Counted from the first letter of the stretch, positions 23,331 to 31,927 are shown. The stretch is DNA of 64,000 nt from Holdemania massiliensis (GCF_022440805.1 NZ_JAKNTK010000001.1:248001-312000), one strand, 5' to 3'. A program made the numbers and translations. The notes: generated by a model not told the origin, from the sequence alone.

Positions 23331-23590
23331 GTGAAATTTTGTCGATAGTAGCGTCCCCACGATACGGGATCGGCGCGAGATCGGTAATTATGGCCAGTGC
23401 AGACGGATGGACGCATCCTATAGGCTGCCAGCGCCTGAGCCTGTGATGAGAAGCCTTTGCGCCGGGCACGGAGTAACGCTGGGCTCCCAGGTGGGAGTAA
23501 GTCACAGGATTGAATTAGGGATAGCGGTGGATGAATTCTAAGTGAACCCATCTGCGCAAGGCACTCAGTGATGAGTGCTTTTTCTTTGGT
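23331..23590 (+). ncRNA. Candidate structured phage RNA, about 255 nt
   Basis: No coding frame in the sense direction. It is G+C-rich compared with its surroundings and full of complementary blocks: GCGTCC with GGACGC, GGATG with CATCC, CTCCC with GGGAG, and a 7-bp long-range pair CCTGTGA with TCACAGG. It begins after an extended -10 promoter and ends with a perfect terminator, GCACTCA-GTGA-TGAGTGC-TTTTTCTTT (23560-23586). I do not recognise an RNA family. It lies between the late regulator and the Spo0A-like gene. Confidence 0.55.
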
Positions 23591-23704
23591 TTCCGGCCGG
23601 TTCTTTCTCCTTCTGGTCGGATGCGGCAGGATGTTCTTTTCCCCCTCTGCTTTCTAACTTTCCTGCAAACTCACAGCCCCGCGTATCGCCTTGCGGGACT
23701 AAAT

Positions 23705-23733
23705 AAAAAATAGGCACGAGGCCTATTTGACGG
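23705..23733 (-). terminator. Terminator of the Spo0A-like gene
   Basis: AAATAGGC / GCCTATTT with a 5-base loop, followed on the minus strand by a T-rich run. It overlaps the stop codon. The stretch 23591-23704 holds no gene; it also has a CCCGC/GCGGG hairpin near 23682-23697. Confidence 0.7.
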
Positions 23734-24211
23734 GATGGCGTGGGATGATGCATCGCTTATGTACGATGTCACTCATCACAAGCAAAAACTGTAGATTGGT
23801 GGGCTTGCCTTTAGCAGACAAGATAGTGTTACCAAAATACTTTGATAACACACTGGTATCACCTCGGGTCCAAGCTCCCTCGATTGATGTGCGGATATTG
23901 TGCTCGACGCGCGTGGCTGTAGTGTGATGAGCAATAGCTACCTTGGGGTAGAGATGGCCCTTGAGATTTTGCAACAATGTCTGATCTAACACCGCATAAG
24001 TCAGAGCACTGGCCAACAGGTTGTAGCCTTGGTTGACGATGCCGCACTCCTTGAGCAGCTCCACAGCGATGCCATGGATGACAAGAGCGTCAACTCGATC
24101 ATCCTCGTCCGGTGTAAGATCAAAAAACTGCTCAAGAGTGTTCAGCAGGGCGATATAAACTTCCAGCCTGTGAGAACAGCTTAAGCAGCATTTAGGATAT
24201 AATCTTTCCAT
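23723..24211 (-). CDS. Stand-alone Spo0A C-terminal (effector) domain protein
   Basis: A 162-residue protein whose residues about 50-155 match the DNA-binding domain of the sporulation master regulator Spo0A: LYPKVAIAHHTTATRVEHNI continuing into RTSIEGAWTRG, then SAKGKPTNLQFL. It has no receiver domain; the N-terminus is short with a Cys cluster (CCLSCSH). It starts behind GGGAGGAGG and reads against the late genes, sharing a spacer with the terminase small subunit gene. Probably it binds 0A-like sites without needing phosphorylation and affects either phage late genes or host sporulation. The domain call is strong; the role is inferred. Confidence 0.85.
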   Translation of the reverse strand: MERLYPKCCLSCSHRLEVYIALLNTLEQFFDLTPDEDDRVDALVIHGIAVELLKECGIVNQGYNLLASALTYAVLDQTLLQNLKGHLYPKVAIAHHTTATRVEHNIRTSIEGAWTRGDTSVLSKYFGNTILSAKGKPTNLQFLLVMSDIVHKRCIIPRHPVK

Positions 24212-24365
24212 TATTTTCCTCCTCCCAAGGTTATTTTAATTTGAGAGAATAACTAATAACACCGGATTTAAGCCGTATAAAGCATAAAAATTAAAATGAT
24301 GGACAAATATTGCGTAAAATCAACAAAATTGTCGAAAAGTGTCGATTGCATCAGGAGGTGATAGG
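24212..24365. promoter_or_regulatory. Divergent spacer with tandem 0A-like boxes
   Basis: TTGTCGAA (24329-24336) and GTGTCGAT (24339-24346) repeat the Spo0A-box core TGTCGA at an exact 10-bp interval, one helical turn, on the same strand. They lie 20-40 bp upstream of the terminase small subunit start and 120 bp from the start of the Spo0A-like gene. No strong sigma-A promoter is apparent in either direction, which fits activator-dependent late transcription. Confidence 0.5.
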
Positions 24366-24803
24366 ATGCGCGGTAAATATGAGACACACGTAAAACCTAA
24401 GCTGGATCTGATTGCTCAGTGGGCGCGTGACGGCGCGATTGAGCGGGACATTGCTAAAAAGCTCGGCGTGTCTGAGAGCACGTTTAGCGGCTACAAAAAA
24501 GAGCACCCAGAACTGATGGAGACACTAACCGTCAACAAAGAAGTTGCGGATGCACGAGTCGAGAGTGCGCTGTATAAGCGTGCGATTGGATATGAGTATG
24601 ATGAGGTGTGCACTGAGGTTGGTCCTGATGGTACAAAGACCAAAACAACAACCAAGCAGGTGTTGCCGGATGTCACTGCGCAGATATACTGGCTAAAGAA
24701 CCGTAGGCCAGATCGCTGGAAGGATAAGCAGGACATCAGCATTGAGGGAGCATTAAAAGTGGAGATTATCAATGACATCCCAAAACCTACTGACACGGAT
24801 TAG
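24366..24803 (+). CDS. terS: Terminase small subunit
   Basis: A 145-residue protein with an N-terminal helix-turn-helix (WARDGAIERDIAKKLGVSES then TFSGYKKEHPEL) and the C-terminal stretch TAQIYWLKNRRPDRWKDKQD that is standard for TerS of this type. The start is the ATG after AGGAGGTGATAGG; an earlier start in the open frame would cross the regulatory boxes. It recognises phage DNA for packaging and overlaps terL by 32 bp. Confidence 0.85.
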   Translation: MRGKYETHVKPKLDLIAQWARDGAIERDIAKKLGVSESTFSGYKKEHPELMETLTVNKEVADARVESALYKRAIGYEYDEVCTEVGPDGTKTKTTTKQVLPDVTAQIYWLKNRRPDRWKDKQDISIEGALKVEIINDIPKPTDTD

Positions 24804-26058
24804 ACTGACGGAGCTGATTGCCCCGTCTTTTTACGATCTGTACTGGGACGTTACTGAGCACAAGCACACGCACTACAAGCTTGCCGGCGGCCGTGGATCG
24901 ACCAAGTCATCGTTTATCAGCATCATGATTGTGCTAGGCATGATGTCCAATCCAGACGCCAACGCGATGGTGCTGCGCAAAGTTGGCAGGTATCTTGAGG
25001 AGTCGGTATTTGAGCAGCTTCTTTGGGCGATTGAAAAGCTCGGTGTCGATCACCTTTGGCGGCCTAAATACTCGCCGTTAGGCTTAACCTATCTGCCAAC
25101 CGGTCAGCGCATCGTCTTCCGTGGAGCTGATGAGCCAAAAAAGATCAAGTCCGTCAAGCTGCAACATGGCTACTTTGCGTACACCTGGTACGAGGAGCGG
25201 GATGAGTTTGATGGGGATGAGGAGGAGCGCACGATCAACCAGTCTCTGATGCGCGGCGGTGATCAGTACTGGGTCTTCTACAGCTGGAACCCGCCAAAGA
25301 GTATCAATAACTGGGTCAATCAGGATGTTTTGCTGCCGCGGGAGGACACGATCGTCCATCACAGCGATTACCGATCGGTTCCACGGGAGTGGCTCGGTCC
25401 ACAGTTTTACATCGAGGCTGAGGAGCTTAAGCGCAACAAGCCGATGGCTTACCAGCACGAATACCTCGGTGAGGCAACCGGTACAGGCGGTCAGGTATTC
25501 GATAACGTTACGATCCGGGAGATTGCGGACGATGAGCTGGCAGTCTTTGACAAGATTCATCATGGCTTAGACTTCGGCTTTGCGGCAGATCCGCTGGCCT
25601 ATGTTAAAAATCACTTCAACAAGACGCGCCGACGTCTTTTTATTTTCGGCGAGTTGTATCAGGTTGGGCTGTCCAACGCTAAGGCAGTCCAGCAGATCAA
25701 ACTGTTGAACCCGCTCAACCAGTTAGTTGTCGCGGACAGCGAGGATCCGCGGACGATCAACGAGTTTCGCGAGCTGGGCTTGCGGATCATCGGGGCTAAA
25801 AAAGGGCCGGGATCCGTCGACCACGGAATCAAGTGGCTACAAGATCTCAACGAGATCATTATCGACCCACGCTTTTGCCCTAATACAGCTCGGGAGTTTT
25901 CGAGCTGCGAGCTGGAGCGAGATAAAAACGGCAACTTCAAGGGATCATATCCCGATAAAAACAATCACAGCATTGACGCCACCAGGTACAGCCTGGAGGA
26001 TCAGATGACAATGAGCAAAGCGAAAGCCCGCCGGAAATCCCGGTATGGCATTGTGTGA
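24772..26058 (+). CDS. terL: Terminase large subunit
   Basis: A 428-residue packaging motor of the Terminase_3/SPP1 type. The ATPase Walker A is LAGGRGSTKSS (residues about 38-48), Walker B-like TWYEERDEF follows, and the nuclease domain has LDFGFAADP and VADSEDPRT with acidic metal ligands, and HSIDATRYSLED at the end. Complete in length. Confidence 0.94.
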   Translation: MTSQNLLTRIRLTELIAPSFYDLYWDVTEHKHTHYKLAGGRGSTKSSFISIMIVLGMMSNPDANAMVLRKVGRYLEESVFEQLLWAIEKLGVDHLWRPKYSPLGLTYLPTGQRIVFRGADEPKKIKSVKLQHGYFAYTWYEERDEFDGDEEERTINQSLMRGGDQYWVFYSWNPPKSINNWVNQDVLLPREDTIVHHSDYRSVPREWLGPQFYIEAEELKRNKPMAYQHEYLGEATGTGGQVFDNVTIREIADDELAVFDKIHHGLDFGFAADPLAYVKNHFNKTRRRLFIFGELYQVGLSNAKAVQQIKLLNPLNQLVVADSEDPRTINEFRELGLRIIGAKKGPGSVDHGIKWLQDLNEIIIDPRFCPNTAREFSSCELERDKNGNFKGSYPDKNNHSIDATRYSLEDQMTMSKAKARRKSRYGIV

Positions 26059-26067
26059 GGTGAGGAC

Positions 26068-27483
26068 ATGAGGAAAATGAAATATATCGGTGCATTTGAT
26101 GAGCAGAATTTGGATAAGACCAAGATTCTGCAGCTGATCAATGTGCATCGAAGCACAGAAGGTGTGCGAATCCATCGGAATCTGGATTATTATGACGGAA
26201 GTCACGCCATCCTTCGGCGAAAAAAGAAAAATGAAGCCGCAAGCAATAATCGATTAGTATGCAACCATGCAAAGGATATCGCTGATACGGCCACCAGTTA
26301 CTTTTTAGCGGCACCGATTACTTACAGCACCAGTGATAAGGCGATGGATACTGACCGGCTTACCGACTACTTCGATATGGCGGATGTGGATGAAACCGAT
26401 CACGACAATGCCCTTGATATGTCCCGGGCAGGTGTAGCGTATGAATACATCTATGCTGCACAGGATGAGGCGCGTCCTTTAATCAAAAATCTTGAGCCGC
26501 AGCACACATTTTTGGTTTACGATGACACGATTGAAGAAAATGTATTGTTTGGAATTTACTACTACTGGGTTGTAGATGCAGCGACAAAGCAGGAAATTTA
26601 TAAAGCAGTCGTGGCTACGAAGCACTTTATCCACACGATCGACATTATCAATGACTCTGCAGCTGTGCAAAGTGATCAGAATGATTCAGAACCACATCTG
26701 TTTGAAGGTGTACCGATTGTTGAGTATCGTAACAACAAAGATGGAATCGGTGATTATGAGCAGCAGATTAGCCTGATCGACGCTTACAACACGCTGATGT
26801 CGGATCGGGTCAATGACAAGGAGCAATTCCTGGAAGCAATTCTGGTTCTCATCGGCGCATTGCTTGGCGATGATGAAAAGGAAACAGGAGAAGCAGCAAA
26901 GCAGATCAAAGACCTCGGTATCCTGGAGCTGCCGCCAGGCGCCAGTGCGGAATATATTACTCGAACTTTTGATGAATCCTCGGTTGAGGTGCTGAAAAAG
27001 GCGATCAAGGATGACATTTACACCTTTTCGCACGTTCCGTGCTTGACCGACGAGAATTTTGTCGGCAACAGCTCAGGCGTAGCCATGGAGTATAAGCTGC
27101 TTGGTCTTGAGATGATCACTAAGACGAAGGAGCGATACTACACCAAAGGGCTAAAGCAACGGATGCGCTTGATCTGTAATTATCTCGGCTTGAAAAACAT
27201 CGCACTGAATCCAGCGGCGATCATCCCAGAGTTTAAGCGCGGGCTACCAAAAAATATGCTGGAGTTGTCACAGATGATCGCGAATCTGTCCGGCGCGGTG
27301 AGCCAGAAAACGCTGATCAGCCAGCTGGATTTTGTTGAGGATCCGGATGCGGAAGTGGAAGCGGTAAAGAAGGAAAGTCAGGAAAAGCTGAAACAGCAAC
27401 AGCAGGCTTTTGGAAACTATGCGGAAGGCGATCCTGACGATCAGACAGAGCCGCAAAAGGACGAAAAAGAGCTGAATGAGTAA
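26068..27483 (+). CDS. Portal protein (SPP1 gp6-like)
   Basis: A 471-residue protein. It has features of the SPP1_Gp6 portal family: RIHRNLDYYDGSHAI-like opening (reading HRNLDYYDGSHAILRRK), VEYRNNKDGIGDYEQQISLI and YNTLMSDRVNDKEQF. It forms the ring through which DNA enters the head. Its 3' end overlaps the MuF gene by 8 bp. Confidence 0.9.
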   Translation: MRKMKYIGAFDEQNLDKTKILQLINVHRSTEGVRIHRNLDYYDGSHAILRRKKKNEAASNNRLVCNHAKDIADTATSYFLAAPITYSTSDKAMDTDRLTDYFDMADVDETDHDNALDMSRAGVAYEYIYAAQDEARPLIKNLEPQHTFLVYDDTIEENVLFGIYYYWVVDAATKQEIYKAVVATKHFIHTIDIINDSAAVQSDQNDSEPHLFEGVPIVEYRNNKDGIGDYEQQISLIDAYNTLMSDRVNDKEQFLEAILVLIGALLGDDEKETGEAAKQIKDLGILELPPGASAEYITRTFDESSVEVLKKAIKDDIYTFSHVPCLTDENFVGNSSGVAMEYKLLGLEMITKTKERYYTKGLKQRMRLICNYLGLKNIALNPAAIIPEFKRGLPKNMLELSQMIANLSGAVSQKTLISQLDFVEDPDAEVEAVKKESQEKLKQQQQAFGNYAEGDPDDQTEPQKDEKELNE

Positions 27484-29011
27484 TCCTGACTACTGGCAGG
27501 AACGTGCCGAGAAACGCATCCACAGAGCTCACAGAAACAGCGATAAGACAATCAAAGAAGTTACAGCAGCCTATCAACAGGCGGTTGATGATATTAACAG
27601 CGATATTGAAAAGATCTTTTACCGATACGCTAAGAAGAACGATCTGTCTTCAGCAGAAGCAAAAGACATTCTGAATCAGAAAATCAGTGAAAATGAATGG
27701 AATCAAATTAAACTGCAGATCAGTTCAATCAAGGATCCAGTCATAAAAAAGCAGCTGCGTGCAAAGCTGGAAGCATCCGCTTATGGTGCGAGAATCGACC
27801 GGCTGGAAGCTCTGAAGCAAGACATTTACATCAAAACAAAGCAAGTCGCTGATGTAGAGCTGCAGAAGTCTACTGAACTGTATAGAAAAACAGTTGAAGA
27901 CAATTATTTGCACAGTGTCTTTGACTTTCAGCAGGGTACAGGGTATGCCTATGAATTCGCATCGATGTCACCGGAGCACATTGAAGAAATTCTGAAAAAT
28001 AACTGGAGCGGGAAACATTACTCAAAAAGTGTCTGGGACAATACGGATGTTCTCGCGGAGAAGCTGCAGCAAACACTTACCATAGGCTTGATGTCAGGGA
28101 AAAGCTACAAACGTATGGCAGCGGAGCTGACAGAGTTGACCAGCTATGGTCAATATGCGGCTGAACGCCTGATCAGAACGGAAACGGCATATCTGATCGA
28201 GGAATCGGACAAAGCTGCTGCGATTGACCGCGGAACGAAAGTCAGAATTTTCCGCGCCACTCTAGATCTTAAAACGTCTAAGATTTGCCGAGAACATGAC
28301 GGAGACCGAGTGTCAATAGAGAAATCTGTGCCTGGCAAGAATGTACCTCCGCTTCATCCGCATTGCCGATCGTGGATGGAAGAAGAAATCGAAGGCTACG
28401 AACATCGGATCCGCGCGGCAAGAGATCCAGTCACGGGAGAGCGTGTAATGGTTCCAGCAGAAATGAAATATGCAGACTGGTATGATAAGTACGTTAAGAA
28501 TAATCCTGAAGCGATGGCAAAAGAAAAGGCACTCAAAAACTACCAATTGGATAAAAAGCAATATCAGGAGTACGAAAACATCCTAGGTGTCAAAAAAGTG
28601 CCAAAAACGCTTAAAGAATTCCAAGAAATGAAGTATAGTAATAGTGAAGAATGGCTAAAAAAGCAACGTGAGTTCAGCACAGTTAGCAAGATCAAGAATA
28701 AACCAACCTACAGTGACATCTATCGTCAAAAAATGATAGATTCCTACTACCATTTTAGAGATCTTGGCTATGAGTTTACAGATCACTCATTAAATCGATT
28801 CCATGGGCAAAAAGCAAGTAAAGGAAAGCGCTTATTCACTGAGGAGGATCTTTTAGAAATTCTATCAAATGATTCCAACTATATGGAAGAAGCAACAAAT
28901 AGAATCGTGAAATTTTATGATGATATCGCAGTAATTCAAAATGCTGAAACGAAAGAGGTTGTCAGCATAGTCACTCGATCTACAGTAAAGGAAGGATGGA
29001 AAAAGTTATGA
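27476..29011 (+). CDS. MuF-type minor head protein with C-terminal toxin-like domain
   Basis: A 511-residue protein in two parts. Residues about 1-320 are an SPP1 gp7/MuF head protein: RLIRTETAYLIEESDKAAAI, CREHDGDRV and PPLHPHCRSWMEEE are the hallmark motifs. Residues about 380-511 are an extension with FTDHSLNRFHGQKASKGKRL, YDDIAVIQNAETKEVVSIVT and RSTVKEGWKKL, which looks like a BECR-fold ribonuclease as in polymorphic toxins (catalytic His/Arg in the DHSLNRFHG part). This half is more A+T-rich than the first. MuF-toxin fusions are known from temperate phages and travel in the virion. The toxin family is inferred. Confidence 0.8.
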   Translation: MSNPDYWQERAEKRIHRAHRNSDKTIKEVTAAYQQAVDDINSDIEKIFYRYAKKNDLSSAEAKDILNQKISENEWNQIKLQISSIKDPVIKKQLRAKLEASAYGARIDRLEALKQDIYIKTKQVADVELQKSTELYRKTVEDNYLHSVFDFQQGTGYAYEFASMSPEHIEEILKNNWSGKHYSKSVWDNTDVLAEKLQQTLTIGLMSGKSYKRMAAELTELTSYGQYAAERLIRTETAYLIEESDKAAAIDRGTKVRIFRATLDLKTSKICREHDGDRVSIEKSVPGKNVPPLHPHCRSWMEEEIEGYEHRIRAARDPVTGERVMVPAEMKYADWYDKYVKNNPEAMAKEKALKNYQLDKKQYQEYENILGVKKVPKTLKEFQEMKYSNSEEWLKKQREFSTVSKIKNKPTYSDIYRQKMIDSYYHFRDLGYEFTDHSLNRFHGQKASKGKRLFTEEDLLEILSNDSNYMEEATNRIVKFYDDIAVIQNAETKEVVSIVTRSTVKEGWKKL

Positions 29012-29280
29012 AAACAGTTAAAGCTCTACTTAATCTATTTGAAGAATTATTTGCAGGTAGAATCTCTTGCTTGGCTTTTTCTTATGACTTTCCTAATTTG
29101 ATGCTTGATCTCAAGGATGATTCAATACAGAAAACACTCGACGATATGCCTGAATTGTGTGCGTTCTATTCACCCTACAAAGATTCAAATTATGATGATG
29201 AAGAGATATTGAATGACGAGGAGTTTTTGAAAAAGATCAAGCCTATATATTACAAATTAAAAATGCAAATGAAAGATTAA
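29008..29280 (+). CDS. Putative immunity protein for the MuF toxin
   Basis: A 90-residue acidic protein (MKTVKALLNLFEELFAGRIS then CLAFSYDFPNLMLDLKDDSI) with helical character similar to colicin-D-type self-protective immunity proteins. It overlaps the end of the toxin-bearing gene by a few bases and is followed by its own terminator, and shares the A+T-rich composition of the toxin half. An upstream ATG at 28996 is possible but less well placed relative to GGAAGG. Role inferred from size, overlap and position. Confidence 0.6.
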   Translation: MKTVKALLNLFEELFAGRISCLAFSYDFPNLMLDLKDDSIQKTLDDMPELCAFYSPYKDSNYDDEEILNDEEFLKKIKPIYYKLKMQMKD

Positions 29281-29308
29281 AGCGGGTTAAATGCAAGCCT
29301 GCTTTTTT
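29281..29308 (+). terminator. Terminator after the toxin-immunity pair
   Basis: AGCGGGTT / AGCCTGCT type stem (with G-U pairs) and TTTTTT, inside the head-gene operon. It would reduce transcription into the scaffold and capsid genes unless there is antitermination or a second promoter in 29309-29435, where TGGACA and TATTAT occur at a poor 19-bp spacing. Confidence 0.65.
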
Positions 29309-29435
29309 CATGCCCTGGACATGGCAAAAAACTGTCTTTTTATTATGGCTGTACACTGCTCGGGCACGAACTGGGTGGGGGAACGCAATAAAGATAGGAC
29401 TGCCTTGGCACAGACTCGGCGGGCCGGAAAGGACG

Positions 29436-30122
29436 ATGTATATGGATTTATTTTTGAAGCGATTACCACTCAACATCCAGCTGTTTGCGGAGGGGGACGG
29501 CAGTAATGTCGGAGGTACCGAAGGATCAGCTGGCACAGAAGGAAGTCAAGGCGCCGGGGGAACTACAGGAAGCCTTGACGATATTTTAAAGGCGTTCAAG
29601 CCAGAGGACGTCTTGAATCATCCGTCATTTAAATCGGTTCTGGACAGCCGGATCGGATCAGCGACCAGCACAGCACTGGCGAATGCCAGAACACGCTGGG
29701 AAGCAGAGCAGAACGAAAATCTAAGTGAAGCTGAAAAGCTGGCCAAGATGACCAAAGAAGAACGGGAACGGTATCAATTCAAAAAAGATCAAGAAAAGTT
29801 TGCGGCTGAACGATCCAAGTTTGAACATGAAAAGCTGATCGTTGAAGCTGCGAAAGAATTAACAGGAAAAGGAATTGATGCCACACTTGCGAGCTTTGTT
29901 GTTGGCAAGGACGCGGATGAAACAAAAAAGAACCTGGAAGCCTTTGAAAAATCCTACAACGCTGCAGTGGAAGCTGCGGTCAACGATAAGCTTAAAGGTG
30001 GAGTGCCACCAAAGAAAGCTCCAGCCAACACAACAACTTACACTGATGATCAGTTACGGAATATGACGCCGGAACAGATCAATGCCAACTGGGACGCTGT
30101 TGTTGCGTCCATGAAAAAATAG
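29436..30122 (+). CDS. Capsid scaffolding protein (DUF4355-like)
   Basis: A 228-residue protein with the familiar opening FLKRLPLNIQLFAEGDG, a Gly/Ser/Thr-rich stretch, then a charged helical coil (LSEAEKLAKMTKEERERYQF) and a C-terminus DDQLRNMTPEQINANWD. It guides capsid assembly. The start is the ATG behind GGAAAGGACG; a longer frame starting at 29310 runs through non-coding sequence. Confidence 0.85.
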   Translation: MYMDLFLKRLPLNIQLFAEGDGSNVGGTEGSAGTEGSQGAGGTTGSLDDILKAFKPEDVLNHPSFKSVLDSRIGSATSTALANARTRWEAEQNENLSEAEKLAKMTKEERERYQFKKDQEKFAAERSKFEHEKLIVEAAKELTGKGIDATLASFVVGKDADETKKNLEAFEKSYNAAVEAAVNDKLKGGVPPKKAPANTTTYTDDQLRNMTPEQINANWDAVVASMKK

Positions 30123-30137
30123 GAGGAGTGAACAATT

Positions 30138-30986
30138 ATGTCTATTCAGAATTTTATCCCTACCATTTGGAGCGCTCGTTTACTGAACCATTTGGACAAA
30201 AGCCACGTTTATTTAAACCTGCTCAACCGCGATTATGAAGGCGAAATCAAAAACTTTGGTGACACCGTTAAGATTAATCAGGTCGGTGACGTGTCGATTA
30301 AGGACTACACCAAAGGCACAGACATCGATGCACCGGAAGACATCACCGGCGAACAGCAGGAGCTGAAGATCGACCAGGCGAAGTATTTTAACTTTGCTGT
30401 GGATGATGTCGATAATGCACAGACCAATCCAAAGCTGATGGATAAAGCAATGCAGCGCGCGGCCTATGCAATGAACGATGTTGTTGACGCCTTTGCGGCA
30501 AACTTGCTGGCGATCAATGTCCATGCCGACAACGCGATCGGAACCAACGAAGCGCCGATCGTGCCAACAAAAGCGGATGCCTACGACTACCTAGTTGATC
30601 TGAACACGAAGCTGACAGAAGCCAACGTTGCCAAGATGGGGCGCTGGGTTGTCATTCCAGCCTTTTACCATGGTCTGCTGCTGAAGGATGACCGTTTTGT
30701 CGGCAATGGTACGGATTACAACCAGGCAATCCTGGAAGGCGGTGAGGTTGGTAAGGCAGCTGGATTCACAGTTTATGTATCGAACAACGTGCCGCACACT
30801 GAAGGAGCGAAGTACAAGGTTATTGCGGGTACCACAGAAGCGGGATCTTATGCGGAACAGATCCTGAATACGGAAGCCTACCGCCCAGAGAAGCGCTTTT
30901 CGGATGCCGTTAAGGGTCTGCATACTTATGGCGCAAAGGTGCTGCAGAGCAAGTGCATTGCCGTCTTAACTTGCAATAAAGCGTAA
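30138..30986 (+). CDS. Major capsid protein
   Basis: A 282-residue protein: SIQNFIPTIWSARLLNHLDK at the start, then NFGDTVKINQVGDVSIKDY and RWVVIPAFYHGLLL, the pattern of phage coat proteins of the P22-like HK97 fold. It directly follows the scaffold gene with GGAGGAG before the ATG. Confidence 0.9.
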   Translation: MSIQNFIPTIWSARLLNHLDKSHVYLNLLNRDYEGEIKNFGDTVKINQVGDVSIKDYTKGTDIDAPEDITGEQQELKIDQAKYFNFAVDDVDNAQTNPKLMDKAMQRAAYAMNDVVDAFAANLLAINVHADNAIGTNEAPIVPTKADAYDYLVDLNTKLTEANVAKMGRWVVIPAFYHGLLLKDDRFVGNGTDYNQAILEGGEVGKAAGFTVYVSNNVPHTEGAKYKVIAGTTEAGSYAEQILNTEAYRPEKRFSDAVKGLHTYGAKVLQSKCIAVLTCNKA

Positions 30987-31006
30987 GCAGAGAGAGGAGA
31001 GTTACT

Positions 31007-31315
31007 ATGGCTTTTATCTACAATTTAAAAACCAAGCTGCTTCATGAGTGCAGAAATGCCGATGTAGCTAAATGGTGCAAAAACAGACCAGAAGAATATC
31101 TGGTTTCTGATGATAAAGAAAAACTGGTACAGGTATTGGCGTTGAACAATGCTTTAGAAAGTGCAGAACCTGCCAAACAGGAAAAGAAGAAGTCCCCTTC
31201 GCAGATGAATCTCGAAGAACTGAAAGCCTGGGCGGCTGAGCTGCAGCTGGAAATCCCGGAATCCTTGACCAAAGCTGAGATCCTCGCGCTGATCAAAGAG
31301 AAGCAGGGCGTATGA
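31007..31315 (+). CDS. HeH/LEM-like head protein, 102 residues
   Basis: N-terminal strand-rich segment, Lys/Gln linker and a C-terminal HeH/LEM or Rho-N-like helical domain (MNLEELKAWAAELQLEIPES then LTKAEILALI). Such proteins are common after the capsid gene. Overlaps the next gene by 4 bp. Confidence 0.65.
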   Translation: MAFIYNLKTKLLHECRNADVAKWCKNRPEEYLVSDDKEKLVQVLALNNALESAEPAKQEKKKSPSQMNLEELKAWAAELQLEIPESLTKAEILALIKEKQGV

Positions 31316-31638
31316 AAACCCCTGCAGAAGTAATCACTGCGTTAACCGGCTGTAAAAACGCTGACCTGGTTGCGGTCGTTTTGGAAGCTGCAGAACAGAC
31401 GATCTTAAGCTTGACCAACCGCACAAAGCTGATCTCGCCGTTAGAATCTGCACGGCGGGATCTTGCGGTTGTGATGATCAACCGATTGGGTACAGAAGGC
31501 GAATCCAGCCGCAGCGAGGGCGGCATCAGCGTTAGTTTTGAAGACATGCCGAAGGCAATCCAGACGGTGATTGAAACCTATAGATTAGCGAGGGTGGGCG
31601 GCCATGCGTTTGAGGCAGTGCCGAATCAAGAAGTATAG
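31312..31638 (+). CDS. Head-tail connector (gp6/gp15-like)
   Basis: A 108-residue helical protein (AEVITALTGCKNADLVAVVL ... LESARRDLAVVMINRLGTEG) in the position and of the size of head-tail adaptors. Overlaps the next gene by 35 bp. Confidence 0.75.
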   Translation: MKTPAEVITALTGCKNADLVAVVLEAAEQTILSLTNRTKLISPLESARRDLAVVMINRLGTEGESSRSEGGISVSFEDMPKAIQTVIETYRLARVGGHAFEAVPNQEV

Positions 31639-31927
31639 TCTCAAGCGGCATGTTATGGCTCAAAACGAGGAAGGCAATACTTACTCGACTTGGGGAAGTC
31701 CGGTTGAAATTGATGCTGAAATCTGGCCAGCCGGCGGGCAACTGCAGGCGCAGATTTATGGTCAGGAGCTGCAGTATATGCTGAATATGCTCTATCAGGG
31801 CGAGCAGGAGATCAAAGAGACGGATGGTATCTGTGTTTTTGTTGCTGCAGATCAGGATCCTGACTACCAGGTGATCTCACAGCAGCGATATGCTAGCCAT
31901 CAGCTTTTTGTGCTCAAAAAGCGATGA
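31604..31927 (+). CDS. Head closure protein
   Basis: A 107-residue, strand-rich protein with WGSPVEIDAEIWPAGGQLQA and YQVISQQRYASHQLFVLK, typical of the stopper that seals the head after packaging. It overlaps neighbours on both sides, as in most siphovirus connectors. Confidence 0.72.
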   Translation: MRLRQCRIKKYSLKRHVMAQNEEGNTYSTWGSPVEIDAEIWPAGGQLQAQIYGQELQYMLNMLYQGEQEIKETDGICVFVAADQDPDYQVISQQRYASHQLFVLKKR

